NCBI GenBank assembly: GCA_963702165.1
Contig: OY969722.1
Location: 2,294,001 to 2,358,000 of the forward strand
Source of the DNA: Terrimesophilobacter sp963702165
Lineage (GTDB): Bacteria; Actinomycetota; Actinomycetes; Actinomycetales; Microbacteriaceae
Direction: 5' to 3'
DNA length: 64,000 nucleotides
The position numbers were made by a program, and so were the translations under genes. A model generated the notes under the pieces. The model had not been told where the DNA came from. It was given only the letters and a program-made list of their open reading frames with translations, and did no database searches. Positions 41,928-51,761 of this stretch are shown one piece after another (position 1 is the stretch's first letter; each line of letters starts with the position of its first letter).

Positions 41928-44900
41928 GTGCACCTACTCGCCGTGTTCAGCCTGCGCAACCGCGCGCTCATCGCCCTCGTGACCGTGGTTGCCGCGGTTT
42001 TCGGCGGTTTGGCGATGACCTCGCTCAAGCAAGAACTGATTCCATCTGTGTCGCTGCCGCGCATGGTCATCATCACGACCTACCCGGGTGCGGCGCCCGA
42101 AGTGGTCAACGAGGATGTCAGCACGCCGATCGAGGCTGCCATCCAGGGCGTCGAGGGGCTGGACAGCACCACCGCGACCTCCACCACGAACGCGTCGAGT
42201 GTCACGGCGTCGTTCGCCTACGGAACCGACATCCCGTCCGCGGAGCAGAAGGTGCAGTTGGCGATCAACCGCATCAAGTCGAGCCTGCCCGAGGGCGTCG
42301 ACCCGCGCATCGTCACCGGCAGCCTCGACGACTTCCCGGTCATCCAGCTCGCGGTGACGAGCGACCTCGAGGAGGCCGAGCTCGCGAGCCTCATCCAGAC
42401 CTCGACGCTCGCCGAGCTGCAGAAGATCGACGGCGTGCGCGAGGCAAGCCTGCTCGGTGCGCGCGGTCAGCGCGTCGTCATCGAACCGGATGCTGCAGCG
42501 CTCGCCGCGGCCGGACTGGGCCCACAGGCCATCCGGGACGCCCTCGACGCGAACGGCGTGCTGCTGCCCGCCGGCTCCATCACCGAAGGAGACAGCACTC
42601 TCACCGTGCAGGCGGGGTCGCGCATCCAGACCGCCGCTGACCTCTCCGCCCTCCCACTCGTCGGTGCGCCGACCGCGCTCACCATCGGCGACGTCGCGAC
42701 GGTGAGCGTCGTCGACAATCCGGTCACCGGCATCTCGCGCGTCAACGGCGAGCCCGCGGTGACCATCGGGGTCACCAAGACACCGGATGGCAACACCGTC
42801 GCGGTGTCGCATGCGGTGCACGAGCAACTCGATCAGCTCGCCGCCGACCTCGGCTCGGGCACCAAGTTCACGGTCGTCTTCGACCAGGCGCCGTACATCG
42901 AGAACTCGATCGAGTCGCTCGCCACCGAGGGCATGCTCGGCCTCATCTTCGCGGTGATCGTCATCCTGGTCTTCCTGCTGTCGATCCGTTCGACGCTGGT
43001 GACCGCGATCTCGATCCCGGTGTCGGTGCTCATCGCATTCATCGGCATGCAGGCATCCGGCTACACGCTCAACATCATCACGCTCGGCGCGCTGACCATC
43101 GCCATCGGACGTGTCGTCGACGACTCGATCGTGGTGATCGAGAACATCAAGCGGCACCTCGGACTGGGCGAACCCAAGCTGCAGGCCATCCTCACCGCGG
43201 TGAAGGAGGTCGCCGCCGCGATCACCGCGTCGACGGTGACCACGGTCGCGGTGTTCCTGCCGCTCGCCCTGGTCGGCGACATCACCGGCGAACTGTTCCG
43301 CCCGTTCGCACTCACCGTCACGCTCGCCCTGGGTGCGTCGCTGTTCGTCGCGCTGACGATCGTGCCGGTGCTCGCCTACTGGTTCCTGCCGCGGAAGCCG
43401 CGCGCCGAGGTGAAGCTGTCGGATGAGGACGAGCTGGCCCGGCCCACCCTGCTGCAGCGGATGTACCTGCCGATCATTCGGTGGACCCTCCGGATGCCCG
43501 CCATCACCCTGATCGGTGCCCTGGTCGTGCTCGCCGGCACCATCGCGCTGATCCCGACCATGAAGACCAACTTCATCGGCAACAGCGGGCAGAACACCAT
43601 CACCGTGCTGCAGTCGCTACCGCGCGGGACGAGCCTCGAGGCCAAGGATGCTGCGGCCGGCAAGGTCGAGGACACCCTGCTGGCGATCGACGGGGTCGAT
43701 ACCGTGCAGCTCTCGATCTCCGGTCGGCGGCGGCTCGCTCGCCGCAGCGTTCGGCGGCGGCAGCGACATCACCTTCTCCATCACCACCGACTCGAATGCC
43801 GACCAGGCCGCGCTGCGCGAGAAAGTGCGCAATGAGCTGGAGAGCCTCCGCGATGTCGGCGACGTGACTCTCGGGTCGGAAGGTTCGGCGTTCGCGTCAT
43901 CGGACATCGACATCGACATCACCGCCAACAACCAGACCGATCTGCGCAGAGCGGCCGACGACGTGCTCGCGGCCGTCGAGGGCCTCAACGTCACCGCCGA
44001 GGCCGTCAGCAACCTCTCCGAGACGCAGCCCTACATCGCCGTCGTGGTCGATCGCGCCAAGGCGGCGTCGGTCGGCCTCACCGAGTTCGCGGTCGGCGCG
44101 ATGGTCTCCGGTGCAATGCAGCCGGTGCCGGCAGGCAGCGCGGTCATCGACGAGAAGACGATGTCGATCTACATCACCACCGCCAACGCGCCGGCGACGC
44201 TGGATCAACTGCGCGCATTCGCGATCCCGACCGCGGCCGGGCCGCTGCCGCTGTCCGAACTGGCCAGCGTCGAGCAGGCGGACGGGCCTGCGTCGATCAC
44301 CACCATCCGGGGTCTTCGGGCCGCGACCGTCACCGTGACTCCGGGGCTCGACGATGTCGGTACCGCGTCATCCGTCATCCAGGAGACAGTGGACGGCCTC
44401 GAGCTGCCGGCGGGAACGAGCGTCGAGCTCGGCGGCGTCACTGCGCAGCAGACGGATGCCTTCCAACAGTTGGGTATCGCGCTGCTGGTGGCGATCCTGA
44501 TCGTCTATGTCGTCATGGTGGCGATGTTCAAGAGCCTGCGGCAGCCGCTGCTGCTGCTTATCTCGGTGCCGTTCGCGGCGACCGGCGGCGTGCTCCTGCA
44601 GGTCGCCTCCGGTGTGCCGCTCGGTGTGCCGTCGCTCATCGGTGTGCTCATGCTCATCGGCATCGTGGTGACGAACGCGATCGTGCTCGTCGACCTGGTC
44701 AACCAGTATCGAGACAGGGGCATGCGGGTAGGCGACGCGATCGTGCATGGCGCGGCGCGACGCCTGCGGCCAATCCTGATGACGGCGCTCGCCACGATCT
44801 TCGCGCTGCTTCCGATGGCGATCGGGCTCACCGGCGAGGGCGGGTTCATCTCGCAGCCGCTCGCGATTGTCGTGATCGGCGGCCTCGTGTCGTCGACGCT

Positions 44901-45000
44901 GCTCACCCTCGTGGTGCTGCCGGTGCTGTACTACCTCGTCGAGGGGGCCAAGGAGCGCCGCCTGGAGCGACGCGAGGCGAAGGTGGCCGCAGCAGGGTAG
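41928..45000 (+). pseudogene. RND-family efflux transporter (AcrB/SwrC-like), one frameshift
   Basis: Proton-driven multidrug or lipid exporter with twelve helices and two large outside loops, about 1023 codons. First part: SLRNRALIALVTVVAAVFGG, GAAPEVVNEDVSTPIEAAIQ, GALTIAIGRVVDDSIVVIEN (proton-relay aspartates). Second part: VSGAMQPVPAGSAVIDEK, LGIALLVAILIVYVVMVAMF, VLMLIGIVVTNAIVLVDLVN. A one-base shift near 43725 in a CGGTCGGCGGCGG run joins them. Single-gene RND pumps without adaptor or outer-membrane partner are normal in Gram-positives. GTG 41928 with TGGAG upstream. Confidence 0.85.
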
Positions 45001-45027
45001 ACACAGGGCATTTCCAGACGCGGCGCG

Positions 45028-45033
45028 TAGGTT
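45028..45033 (+). promoter_or_regulatory. Probable leaderless promoter -10 box (secreted protein)
   Basis: TAGGTT, then CCCGCG, then GTG at 45040. Confidence 0.45.
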
Positions 45034-45039
45034 CCCGCG

Positions 45040-45750
45040 GTGCCCTTTCGTCGACCCGCGGCTTCCGCGCCTAGGACCTCACGCCAGCCCGAAGCGCGTC
45101 GTCCGCGCGTGCCTCGCCTGCCCCGCCATGCGTCGGCGGTGCTCGCGGTAGGCTCGGCGGCCATCGCGCTGTCTTTGGTCGCGCTGTACGCGGCGACGCC
45201 ATCCGACAACCACGCCGTCTACGGCGCGGCGACTGCGCAGGTAGAACGGCACCCACCGCAGACGTTGATCGTCCCGGATGACCTGGTGCCGGTGAGCGTC
45301 GTGCGCGATGGCTACTCGGTGACGCCAGGGCACGCCACCTACGTCGCGGGTGGCACCAACCACGACTGGGCGAAGCTGGTGCTGAACATCGCCGGGTGGC
45401 CGGTGACCGAGAACAATGTCACGGTCATCACGCGGTGGATGCGGCAGGAGAACTACATCGACAGCTGGTGGAACCGGAACAATCCGTTGAACAACGGATG
45501 GGGCTCAGGCGGCGGATCTGGCCTCGGCAGCTACCCAAACCTGCAGGTCGCCGCCGAGAACGCGGTCGAGGCCCTGGGCTCGCTGCCCGGCTACCGGCCC
45601 ATCGTCGAGGCGTTCGCGGCATCCGCACCCACCGACGTGACCGAACGGGCGATCTGGGCATCACCGTGGGCGAGCGGCCACTACAACAATGGAGCGCACT
45701 GGCACTACACGCCGGTGCCGGTGATCAAGGCGCCGCCGAGCGCCTGGTAG
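45040..45750 (+). CDS. Secreted or membrane-anchored lysozyme-like protein, unknown
   Basis: A 236-residue protein: basic Pro/Arg-rich start, a helix AVLAVGSAAIALSLVALYAA acting as signal anchor, a spacer and a domain with DWAKLVLNIAGWPVTENNVT, ITRWMRQENYIDSWWNRNNP, LNNGWGSGGGSGLGSYPNLQ and VAAENAVEALGSLPGYRPIV. The RQEN-NNPLNN-GSYPNLQVAAENA arrangement recalls lysozyme-like folds in which a glutamate (QEN) cleaves glycans; this is a guess. No partner gene. GTG start. Confidence 0.72.
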   Translation: MPFRRPAASAPRTSRQPEARRPRVPRLPRHASAVLAVGSAAIALSLVALYAATPSDNHAVYGAATAQVERHPPQTLIVPDDLVPVSVVRDGYSVTPGHATYVAGGTNHDWAKLVLNIAGWPVTENNVTVITRWMRQENYIDSWWNRNNPLNNGWGSGGGSGLGSYPNLQVAAENAVEALGSLPGYRPIVEAFAASAPTDVTERAIWASPWASGHYNNGAHWHYTPVPVIKAPPSAW

Positions 45751-46500
45751 TCAGCGGGACTGCCAGAGCACCTCGCCGTTCGGCCGGATTTTGACATCGA
45801 AGATCACGGTTTCCCCACTCATCAAGTTGACGGAGCACTGGAACGCCGACCCGGGTTCAACCGGCGGAAGCGCCGGGCACTCAACGTTCCCCAGCGTCGG
45901 GATTCCTTGGTTCACGAGCTCTGTCGTGATCGAGTTGGAGACTTCAATGGAGAGATTCCGCGCGACAAGACCCTCCGTGCGCTCACCCATTGTCGTGAAC
46001 AGGTTGACGAGCAGCACGACGGACAGCACTCCGAGCACCGTCCCGACAGCCCCGAGCACGATCGCCCAGATCGAACGACTCCTCCCGACCGGTGGCCTCG
46101 CGGTGCCGGACCGGCGCAACCCGACGAAGCCGAGGATCAGCGCGGTGAGGCTCAACAGCCCGGCCGGGTTGATGACGACACCGATGATGGCCAGGATGAA
46201 GCCGACGTCCGCCGGCGTGTTCTTCACCGCGACCGGGACCACCGGCTGGCGAACGGCCGGACCGCGCTGCCAGCGCTGCGGCTCGGGCTCGATCGTCGGA
46301 CGGGCCTCAGGCATGGTGAACGACACCGGTTCCTCCGGCGGCACGTAGCTGTCGTCGGCCCAGAGCGGACGGGGCGCGCTCACCGGGGGAGCCTGCAGTT
46401 GATCGGTCCAGCCGCTGCCGTCCCACCAGCGCTTGCGGTCGCTGCCCTCAGGGTCCGGGTACCAGCCGGCGGGCGGTAGTGCGGTCGTCGACTCGGTCAT
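45751..46500 (-). CDS. DUF2510-domain membrane protein with DUF4333-like end
   Basis: A 249-residue protein. Residues about 8-32 are the DUF2510 motif PAGWYPDPEGSDRKRWWDGS (then GWTDQ). A proline-rich linker follows, then two or three helices (DVGFILAIIGVVINPAGLLS, LTALILGFVGLRR, IWAIVLGAVGTVLGVLSVVL), and an outside domain with CPALPPVEPGSAFQCSVNLM, resembling DUF4333. Actinobacterial envelope protein of unknown role. ATG 46500 has CGGAGG upstream. Its stop abuts the convergent gene at 45750. Confidence 0.82.
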   Translation of the reverse strand: MTESTTALPPAGWYPDPEGSDRKRWWDGSGWTDQLQAPPVSAPRPLWADDSYVPPEEPVSFTMPEARPTIEPEPQRWQRGPAVRQPVVPVAVKNTPADVGFILAIIGVVINPAGLLSLTALILGFVGLRRSGTARPPVGRSRSIWAIVLGAVGTVLGVLSVVLLVNLFTTMGERTEGLVARNLSIEVSNSITTELVNQGIPTLGNVECPALPPVEPGSAFQCSVNLMSGETVIFDVKIRPNGEVLWQSR

Positions 46501-46574
46501 GCCCATCCTCCGGGTGGTGGTTCGCTCGCCGACTCTATTGGCGTGGTCGCCCCTGTTGCTCACCCCAATAGTGG

Positions 46575-47491
46575 TTAGCTGGGCGGCGCCTCGGTTCGCG
46601 GCGGATGCGGACGCCGGATGCCCTCGAGCGCCAATAGAACGAGCGCAACCCCGATGGCGATGTAGGTGGGCCATTCCGCCGGCGCGAACGGTTCGCGCAG
46701 CACGAGTGCCGCAGCCAGAGCGATGAGCACCGGCTCGAGGTAGCTGAGCAGCCCGAACACGACCATCGGCAGCAGCTGGCTCGCCGCGATGTAGAACAGC
46801 AGCGCGAGGGAAGCGAAGATGCCGAACAGGGTCGCCTCGAGCAGCGACTGCGGATCGCGAACTGTCGAGGCGGTCGGATCGTCGAGGGCGAGCAAGAACG
46901 TTGACGCGGGCAGGATGAGCACCATCTCGGCGGTGAGCCCGGCGCTTCCGGTAATGCCGGCGAGCCGGCGCACGGCGAAGTAGATCGGGTAGGTGCCGGC
47001 GACGAGCAGGGTCTCCCACGACAGCCCGCCGACGAGCCATAGCTGGTAGGTCACCGCCGCGCCGGCGACGATGACCGCAGCGGTGCGCCACGGGCCGAGT
47101 CGCTCCCGGAACACGATGCGCCCGACCAGCGCCAGCACGATCGGCAGGATGAAGTATCCGAGCGCCACCGGAAGACCACGCCCCTGGCCGGGCGCCCAGG
47201 TGAACAGCCACTGCTGGGCGCCGAGGATCGCGGCCGTCACCAAGAGCGCGAGGCCGATGACGGGCGATCCCGGATGCGGCGGAGCAGCACCGCGACCCCG
47301 CGCCAGCGCCGCGCGAAGGTCAGGAAGCCGACGAGCAGCAGCACGCTGAAGGCGATCCGCCAGCCGAAGAGTTCGTTGCCGGTGAAGTCGAGGAACGCCG
47401 ACGTCACGAACACGACGACGAACATCAGGGAGGACGCGATGGACGCGACCACTCCGAGACGCCGCCGCGAGCCACTCGCGAGCACGCGCAT
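46575..47491 (-). pseudogene. EamA/RarD-type DMT transporter, one frameshift
   Basis: A ten-helix inner-membrane transporter. The N-terminus (LGVVASIASSLMFVVVFVTS, GWRIAFSVLLLVGFLTFARR) reads from ATG 47491 (AAGGAGAGG upstream); after a one-base shift near 47260 the rest (LGAQQWLFTWAPGQGRGLPV, ALGYFILPIVLALVGRIVFR, LSYLEPVLIALAAALVLREP) follows. GYFxxP and YLEPV match RarD-type members. Substrate unknown. Likely a sequence error. Confidence 0.78.
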
Positions 47492-47608
47492 CCTCTCCTT
47501 TGGGCCCAAGAGATCAAGTGAGCCCAGCACCCAAACTTTAGCGAAGCCGCGAGCGCCTTTCTGGCCGCGCCCTAAATGGCTTCCCTATCTTTCCCGGCGG
47601 CGGGCGTG

Positions 47609-47783
47609 TAACGTATCAAGGTCGGCTTTGAGGCAGCGCGAGGGTTCGCGTACGAAGTAACTGTCAGTCTCGAGGGCCGGTTTCGCGCATTGATCTGTGC
47701 GTGAACAATCACCGATGTGAACGGCCCCCGGCCAAAGGCTGCCCGGGTATCTCTTCATTCATCTGAATCACCCGGAAAGAACC
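47609..47783 (+). promoter_or_regulatory. Possible promoter and long 5' leader of the DEAD-box helicase gene
   Basis: A TANNNT-type box TAACGT (47609-47614) is 170 bases before the helicase ATG. The leader between includes GGCCCCCGGCC followed by GGCTGCCCGGG, able to pair in alternatives, just before the GGAAAG ribosome binding site. Cold-responsive helicases often have such leaders, but nothing more specific can be shown. Confidence 0.3.
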
Positions 47784-49802
47784 ATGCCTGGATACAAGAA
47801 GTCCGCCGCGCCCGCGCGCGGAACTGCCACCCGCAAGGCCGGCAGCAAGAGCCCGAAGCACCGCGGCTACCGCCCGGAGGCGGAAGCGCCTCGCGGCGGC
47901 AAGCCCGCGAAGGGTGCGAGCCCCAAGAAGTCCCGCTGGACCCCGGAGCAGCGCGCCGATCGTGGCCACGCACCCGCGCGCCCGCGCGGTGAGCGCACCG
48001 AACAGCGTGCCGAGCGCACGGATCGCCGTCCCGACTGGACGCCCCGGTCGGAACAGCGCGGTGACCGGCGTCCGGATTGGACGCCGCGCAGTGAGCAGCG
48101 CACCGACCGCGGTGACCGTCGTCCGGACTGGACGCCGCGCAGTGAGCAGCGCACCGACCGCGGTGACCGTCGTCCGGACTGGACGCCGCGCAGTGAGCAG
48201 CGCACCGACCGCGGAGACCGTCGTCCCGATTGGACGCCCCGCGAGCGTCCCGCTCGTGAGCAGGGTGGCCGAGTCCGCGATGACCGGCCCCGTTACGAGC
48301 GCAGCGATCGTCCGCAGAGCGGCCGCCGCTTCGAGGATGACCGCCCGCGCCGCGATGACCGCCCGCGTTACGAGGACCGCCCGAACCGTGACGAGCGGCC
48401 GCGTTACGAGGACCGTCCCCGCCGGGACGACCGCCCGCGTTACGAGGACCGCCCGCGCCGCGATGAGCGGCCGCGTTACGAGGACCGTCCCCGCCGCGAT
48501 GAGCGCCCCCGCTACGAGGACCGCCCCCGCCGCGACTCGAGCTTCTACCCCGACAAGACCGCCGAGCGCTTCACCGCGCACGAGGATGTCGTGCTCGAGA
48601 AGCTCGAAGCTGACGCGATCCAGGCATCCGATGTCGACGGCGTGACTTTCGCCGATCTCGGTCTCGGTGGCAACATCACGCGCGCCCTGGGTGAGCTGGG
48701 CGCATCCGCCCCGTTCCCGATCCAGGCGGCAACCATTCCGATCGCGCTGACCGGACGCGACGTGCTCGGCCGCGGCAAGACCGGCTCGGGCAAGACCATC
48801 GCGTTCGGCGCCCCGCTGGTCGAGCGGCTGATGGAGAACGGCGGCGGCAAGAAGCGCCAGCAGGGTCGCAAGCCTCGCGCGCTCATCCTCGCCCCGACCC
48901 GCGAGCTCGCGCTGCAGATCGACCGCACGGTGCAGCCGATCGCGCGCAGCGTGGGACTGTTCACCACCCAGATCTACGGCGGTGTCCCGCAGCACCGTCA
49001 GGTGACCGCGCTGCAGCGCGGCGTTGACATCATCATCGGCACGCCCGGCCGTATCGAGGACCTCATCGACCAGGGTCGCCTCGACCTCAGTGAGATCACC
49101 ATCACGGTGCTCGACGAGGCTGACCACATGTGCGACCTGGGCTTCCTTGAGCCGGTGCAGCGCATCATCCGGCAGACCGCCGACGGCGGGCAGAAGCTGC
49201 TCTTCTCGGCAACCCTCGACACCGGCGTTGCCGCGCTCGTCGACGAGTTCCTGGTCGACCCGAGCGTGCACGAGGTCGCTGGGGAGGACCAGGCGTCCTC
49301 GACCATCGACCACCGCGTGCTGCTGATCGACCAGCGCGAGAAGCGCGAGATCATCGAGCAGCTCGCATCCGGTGAGGGCAAGACGCTGATCTTCGCCCGC
49401 ACTCGGGCGTTCGCCGAGCAACTCGCCGACGACCTCGACGATGCCGGCATCCCGGCCGTCAGCCTGCACGGCGACTTGAACCAGTCGCGTCGGTCCCGCA
49501 ACCTGGAGAAGCTCACCAACGGCCGGGTCAAGGTGCTTGTGGCGACGGATGTTGCGGCTCGCGGGATCCACGTCGACGACATTTCGCTGGTGATCCAGGC
49601 CGACCCGCCGGACGAGTACAAGAGCTACCTGCACCGTGCGGGCCGCACCGGTCGTGCCGGCAAGCCGGGCACGGTCGTGACGCTCGTGAACGCGCGTCGC
49701 CGTCGCAAGATGGACGACCTGCTGAAGCGTGCGGAGATCTCGCCGAGCTTCGACCATGTCGCCCCCGGCGATGCGCTGCTCGGGGACCTCGCCGCGTTGT
49801 AA
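47784..49802 (+). CDS. DEAD-box RNA helicase with Arg/Asp-rich repeat N-terminus
   Basis: ATP-dependent RNA unwinding, probably in ribosome assembly or mRNA decay. Residues 1-255 are low-complexity: basic start, then 17-residue units DRRPDWTPRSEQRTDRG and five 12-residue units RPRYEDRPRRDE. The core follows: Q motif PFPIQAATIPIALTGRD, Walker A GRGKTGSGKT, PTRELALQI, DEAD in LDEADHMCDLGF, SAT in LFSATLD, VATDVAARGIHVDD and HRAGRTGRAG. The core is complete. The RD-rich tail would be disordered and RNA-binding, like RGG tails. ATG 47784 with GGAAAG. Confidence 0.95.
   Translation: MPGYKKSAAPARGTATRKAGSKSPKHRGYRPEAEAPRGGKPAKGASPKKSRWTPEQRADRGHAPARPRGERTEQRAERTDRRPDWTPRSEQRGDRRPDWTPRSEQRTDRGDRRPDWTPRSEQRTDRGDRRPDWTPRSEQRTDRGDRRPDWTPRERPAREQGGRVRDDRPRYERSDRPQSGRRFEDDRPRRDDRPRYEDRPNRDERPRYEDRPRRDDRPRYEDRPRRDERPRYEDRPRRDERPRYEDRPRRDSSFYPDKTAERFTAHEDVVLEKLEADAIQASDVDGVTFADLGLGGNITRALGELGASAPFPIQAATIPIALTGRDVLGRGKTGSGKTIAFGAPLVERLMENGGGKKRQQGRKPRALILAPTRELALQIDRTVQPIARSVGLFTTQIYGGVPQHRQVTALQRGVDIIIGTPGRIEDLIDQGRLDLSEITITVLDEADHMCDLGFLEPVQRIIRQTADGGQKLLFSATLDTGVAALVDEFLVDPSVHEVAGEDQASSTIDHRVLLIDQREKREIIEQLASGEGKTLIFARTRAFAEQLADDLDDAGIPAVSLHGDLNQSRRSRNLEKLTNGRVKVLVATDVAARGIHVDDISLVIQADPPDEYKSYLHRAGRTGRAGKPGTVVTLVNARRRRKMDDLLKRAEISPSFDHVAPGDALLGDLAAL
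48069..48221 (+). repeat. 51-bp tandem repeat within helicase gene
   Basis: Three nearly identical 51-bp units starting at 48069, 48120 and 48171, with degenerate partial units on each side; they encode 17-residue repeats (residues about 96-146). Near-identity indicates recent expansion. Confidence 0.9.
48360..48539 (+). repeat. 36-bp tandem repeat within helicase gene
   Basis: Five 36-bp units from 48360, each coding RPRYEDRP followed by NRDE/RRDD/RRDE/RRDS (residues about 193-252), with slight codon variation. Confidence 0.9.
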
Positions 49803-49809
49803 GACGTTC

Positions 49810-49833
49810 GGTGGTCGAGCCTGTCGAGACCCC
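49810..49833. repeat. Short dispersed repeat, family F copy 2
   Basis: GGTCGAGCCTGTCGAGACC, one base different from the copy at 31707. It directly follows the helicase stop and precedes family B copy 2. Confidence 0.7.
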
Positions 49834-49839
49834 CAAGTT

Positions 49840-49908
49840 GCGCGCGCGGGTTGAACACCCACGCGCGGGTCAAATTCGACCCGCGCGTGGGTGATTCACC
49901 CGCGCGTG
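49840..49908. repeat. Intergenic nested palindrome, family B copy 2
   Basis: Core CGCGGGTCAAATTCGACCCG (49864-49885, one mismatch to perfect) with outer CGCGCGGGTTGAA and TTCACCCGCGCG arms. Lies between convergent genes. Confidence 0.85.
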
Positions 49909-49924
49909 GCGCTCGTTTCGGGTC

Positions 49925-50557
49925 TTACGCGTTCCAGACCGGCTGGTTTGGCAGAATCGCGAGCCCGACAGCCTTCACATCTTCGGCGCGCGAGCCAAAG
50001 AAGTCCCAGATCGTTCCGAAGGCCAGCACAACCTCTATCCGCAAGCCGTCGCTGCATCGCAAGCCCAGCATCGGCCCGGAGCCCGGCATGGCGTAGTTGA
50101 TCAGCTCAACGCCGCTGATGTCAGCGCGCCGCACGCTGAGCGCTGGCCCGCGAGTAGTTGCACTGGTCCACAATTCGAGGTTGGCTTCGGAGAGCACTAG
50201 GCGTCCGGGTTTGTACCTGGCGTACGTGCTCCGATCGAGCTTTCCGTCGGCCACCCGGATGGTCGCGGCTCGGACCGTCGGCCACGCGAGCGTGTCGGGA
50301 TTGACGTGCCGCAGCGCTCTCCTCCGTGTTTGTCGAAGCGTGAGCCACACAGTGCCAGCCGCCACCGCCGGATTGAGGACGAGCATCAGAACCCACCACG
50401 CATAGTCCTGGGTATCGAACTCCATGATTTGCGGACCCCAGACGAGCACCAAGACAGCGGTGGCTTCGATGAGTGCACACATAAGCAGCATCATGACGCC
50501 GCCGACCCGGAACTCCGGCACCGTCAGAACGCGCCAAGTACGGTGAGTTTCGATCAC
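49925..50557 (-). CDS. Two-helix membrane protein with PH-like cytoplasmic domain, unknown
   Basis: A 210-residue protein with two N-terminal helices (GGVMMLLMCALIEATAVLVL and YAWWVLMLVLNPAVAAGTVW) and a cytoplasmic domain (ELWTSATTRGPALSVRRADI, GSGPMLGLRCSDGLRIEVVL) whose beta-rich pattern resembles PH-like domains. No better assignment. GTG start at 50557 with leaderless promoter; divergent from the exonuclease gene. Confidence 0.65.
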   Translation of the reverse strand: MIETHRTWRVLTVPEFRVGGVMMLLMCALIEATAVLVLVWGPQIMEFDTQDYAWWVLMLVLNPAVAAGTVWLTLRQTRRRALRHVNPDTLAWPTVRAATIRVADGKLDRSTYARYKPGRLVLSEANLELWTSATTRGPALSVRRADISGVELINYAMPGSGPMLGLRCSDGLRIEVVLAFGTIWDFFGSRAEDVKAVGLAILPNQPVWNA

Positions 50558-50563
50558 GTCGTC

Positions 50564-50569
50564 ACCCTA
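50564..50569 (-). promoter_or_regulatory. Probable leaderless promoter -10 box (membrane protein)
   Basis: TAGGGT on the minus strand, then GACGAC, then GTG at 50557. Confidence 0.45.
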
Positions 50570-50712
50570 CAAGTTGCCGAAGACTTCAGAGCGTTCTCCG
50601 GCCCACGATGGACAACTCAGCTACCTTGAACTGGCGCCGCTGACCGATGCGTCAGTGTCGGCGTTCCCGGAGCCGAAAGACATTTCGGTCAGCGCCTGAC
50701 GGAGCCGCTCGG

Positions 50713-50718
50713 TAGGGT
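50713..50718 (+). promoter_or_regulatory. Probable leaderless promoter -10 box (exonuclease)
   Basis: TAGGGT, then CGGCGT, then ATG at 50725. The same hexamer and spacing as the divergent promoter. Confidence 0.5.
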
Positions 50719-50724
50719 CGGCGT

Positions 50725-51666
50725 ATGACGCCCGCCCGCCTCATGCTGCTCGACACCGCTTCGCTGTATTTCCGTGCCTTCTACGGCGTGCCCGACACCG
50801 TCAAGGCGCCGGACGGCACACCGGTGAATGCGGTGCGCGGGCTGCTGGACATGATCGCCAACCTCGTCACCGAGTACCGCCCCACCGAGCTGGTCGCGTG
50901 CTGGGACGACGACTGGCGACCGCACTGGCGCGTCGAGCTCATCCCGAGCTACAAGGCGCAGAGGGTCGCCCAGCTGGTGCCGGATGGCGTCGACGTCGAG
51001 GAGACGCCGGAGCTGCTTGTGCAGCAGATCCCCGTCATCCGGCGGGTGCTCGACGCGTTCGGCATCACCGTGATCGGCGCCGCGCAGCACGAAGCGGACG
51101 ACATCATCGGCAGTCTTGCGATCCAGGCATCCGGCCCGGTCGACATCGTCACCGGCGACCGCGACCTTTTCCAGCTCGTCGACGACGCGCGCGACATCCG
51201 AGTCATCTACACCGCGGCAGGCATGAGCCGGCTCCAGGTGGTCACCGACGACGTCATCCGTGCAAAATACGGGATCGGCGCAGCCCAGTACGCCGACTTC
51301 GCGACGATGCGCGGTGATGCCTCCGATGGGCTGCCGGGCGTGCGCGGAGTCGGTGAGAAGACCGCCGCCGGCCTGCTGCAGCGCTTCGGCGACCTGCAGG
51401 GGATCATCGCCGCTGCCGACGACCGGGCCGCCGAGATGGCTGCAGGAGTCCGGGCGAAGGTGACGGATGCCGCCGACTACCTCGCCGTCGCCCCGAAGGT
51501 TGTCGAGGTGGTGCGCGACCTGGACCTCGGCCCCGTCGACGCCGGCATCCGAGGATTCGACGACGCCGGCCGGGCGCGCATCGAGGAGCTGGCGACAGAA
51601 CTCGGCCTCGGCAGTTCCGCGAAGCGCGCCGCAGACGCGCTCGAGGCTGCCGCCAATCCGAGCTGA
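50725..51666 (+). CDS. 5'-3' exonuclease (PolA N-terminal-like flap nuclease)
   Basis: A 313-residue stand-alone flap/5'-3' exonuclease, as in Okazaki fragment or repair processing. MLLDTASLYFRAFYGVPDTV, ELVACWDDDWRPHWRVELIP, EADDIIGSLAIQASG, DIVTGDRDLFQLVDD are the metal-binding carboxylate motifs, and GDASDGLPGVRGVGEKTAAG is the helix-hairpin-helix DNA grip. It lacks polymerase domains. Single leaderless gene. Confidence 0.93.
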   Translation: MTPARLMLLDTASLYFRAFYGVPDTVKAPDGTPVNAVRGLLDMIANLVTEYRPTELVACWDDDWRPHWRVELIPSYKAQRVAQLVPDGVDVEETPELLVQQIPVIRRVLDAFGITVIGAAQHEADDIIGSLAIQASGPVDIVTGDRDLFQLVDDARDIRVIYTAAGMSRLQVVTDDVIRAKYGIGAAQYADFATMRGDASDGLPGVRGVGEKTAAGLLQRFGDLQGIIAAADDRAAEMAAGVRAKVTDAADYLAVAPKVVEVVRDLDLGPVDAGIRGFDDAGRARIEELATELGLGSSAKRAADALEAAANPS

Positions 51667-51683
51667 CGGCCGCCAGATCCGCC

Positions 51684-51761
51684 CAAGTTCCGGACACTCC
51701 GCGCCAGTTCCGGACAGTCGCGACGGGTGCGCCGGGCGCGGATGTCCGCACCAGGCGCGGC
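51684..51761. repeat. Intergenic repeat, family D copy 2
   Basis: Two AGTTCCGGACA motifs followed by GTGCGCCGGGCGCGGATGTC, matching the copy at 23371-23442; GTCCGCA faces TCCGGAC. Between exonuclease and the secreted nuclease gene. Confidence 0.7.

Noticed and set aside
48069..48539. CRISPR-like regular repeats
   Set aside because: Units are directly adjacent with no spacers, are in frame, and encode a continuous protein tail.
47709..49862. A 717-codon frame antisense to the helicase
   Set aside because: Its repetitive Ala/Val/Arg runs arise from the helicase tandem repeats read backwards.
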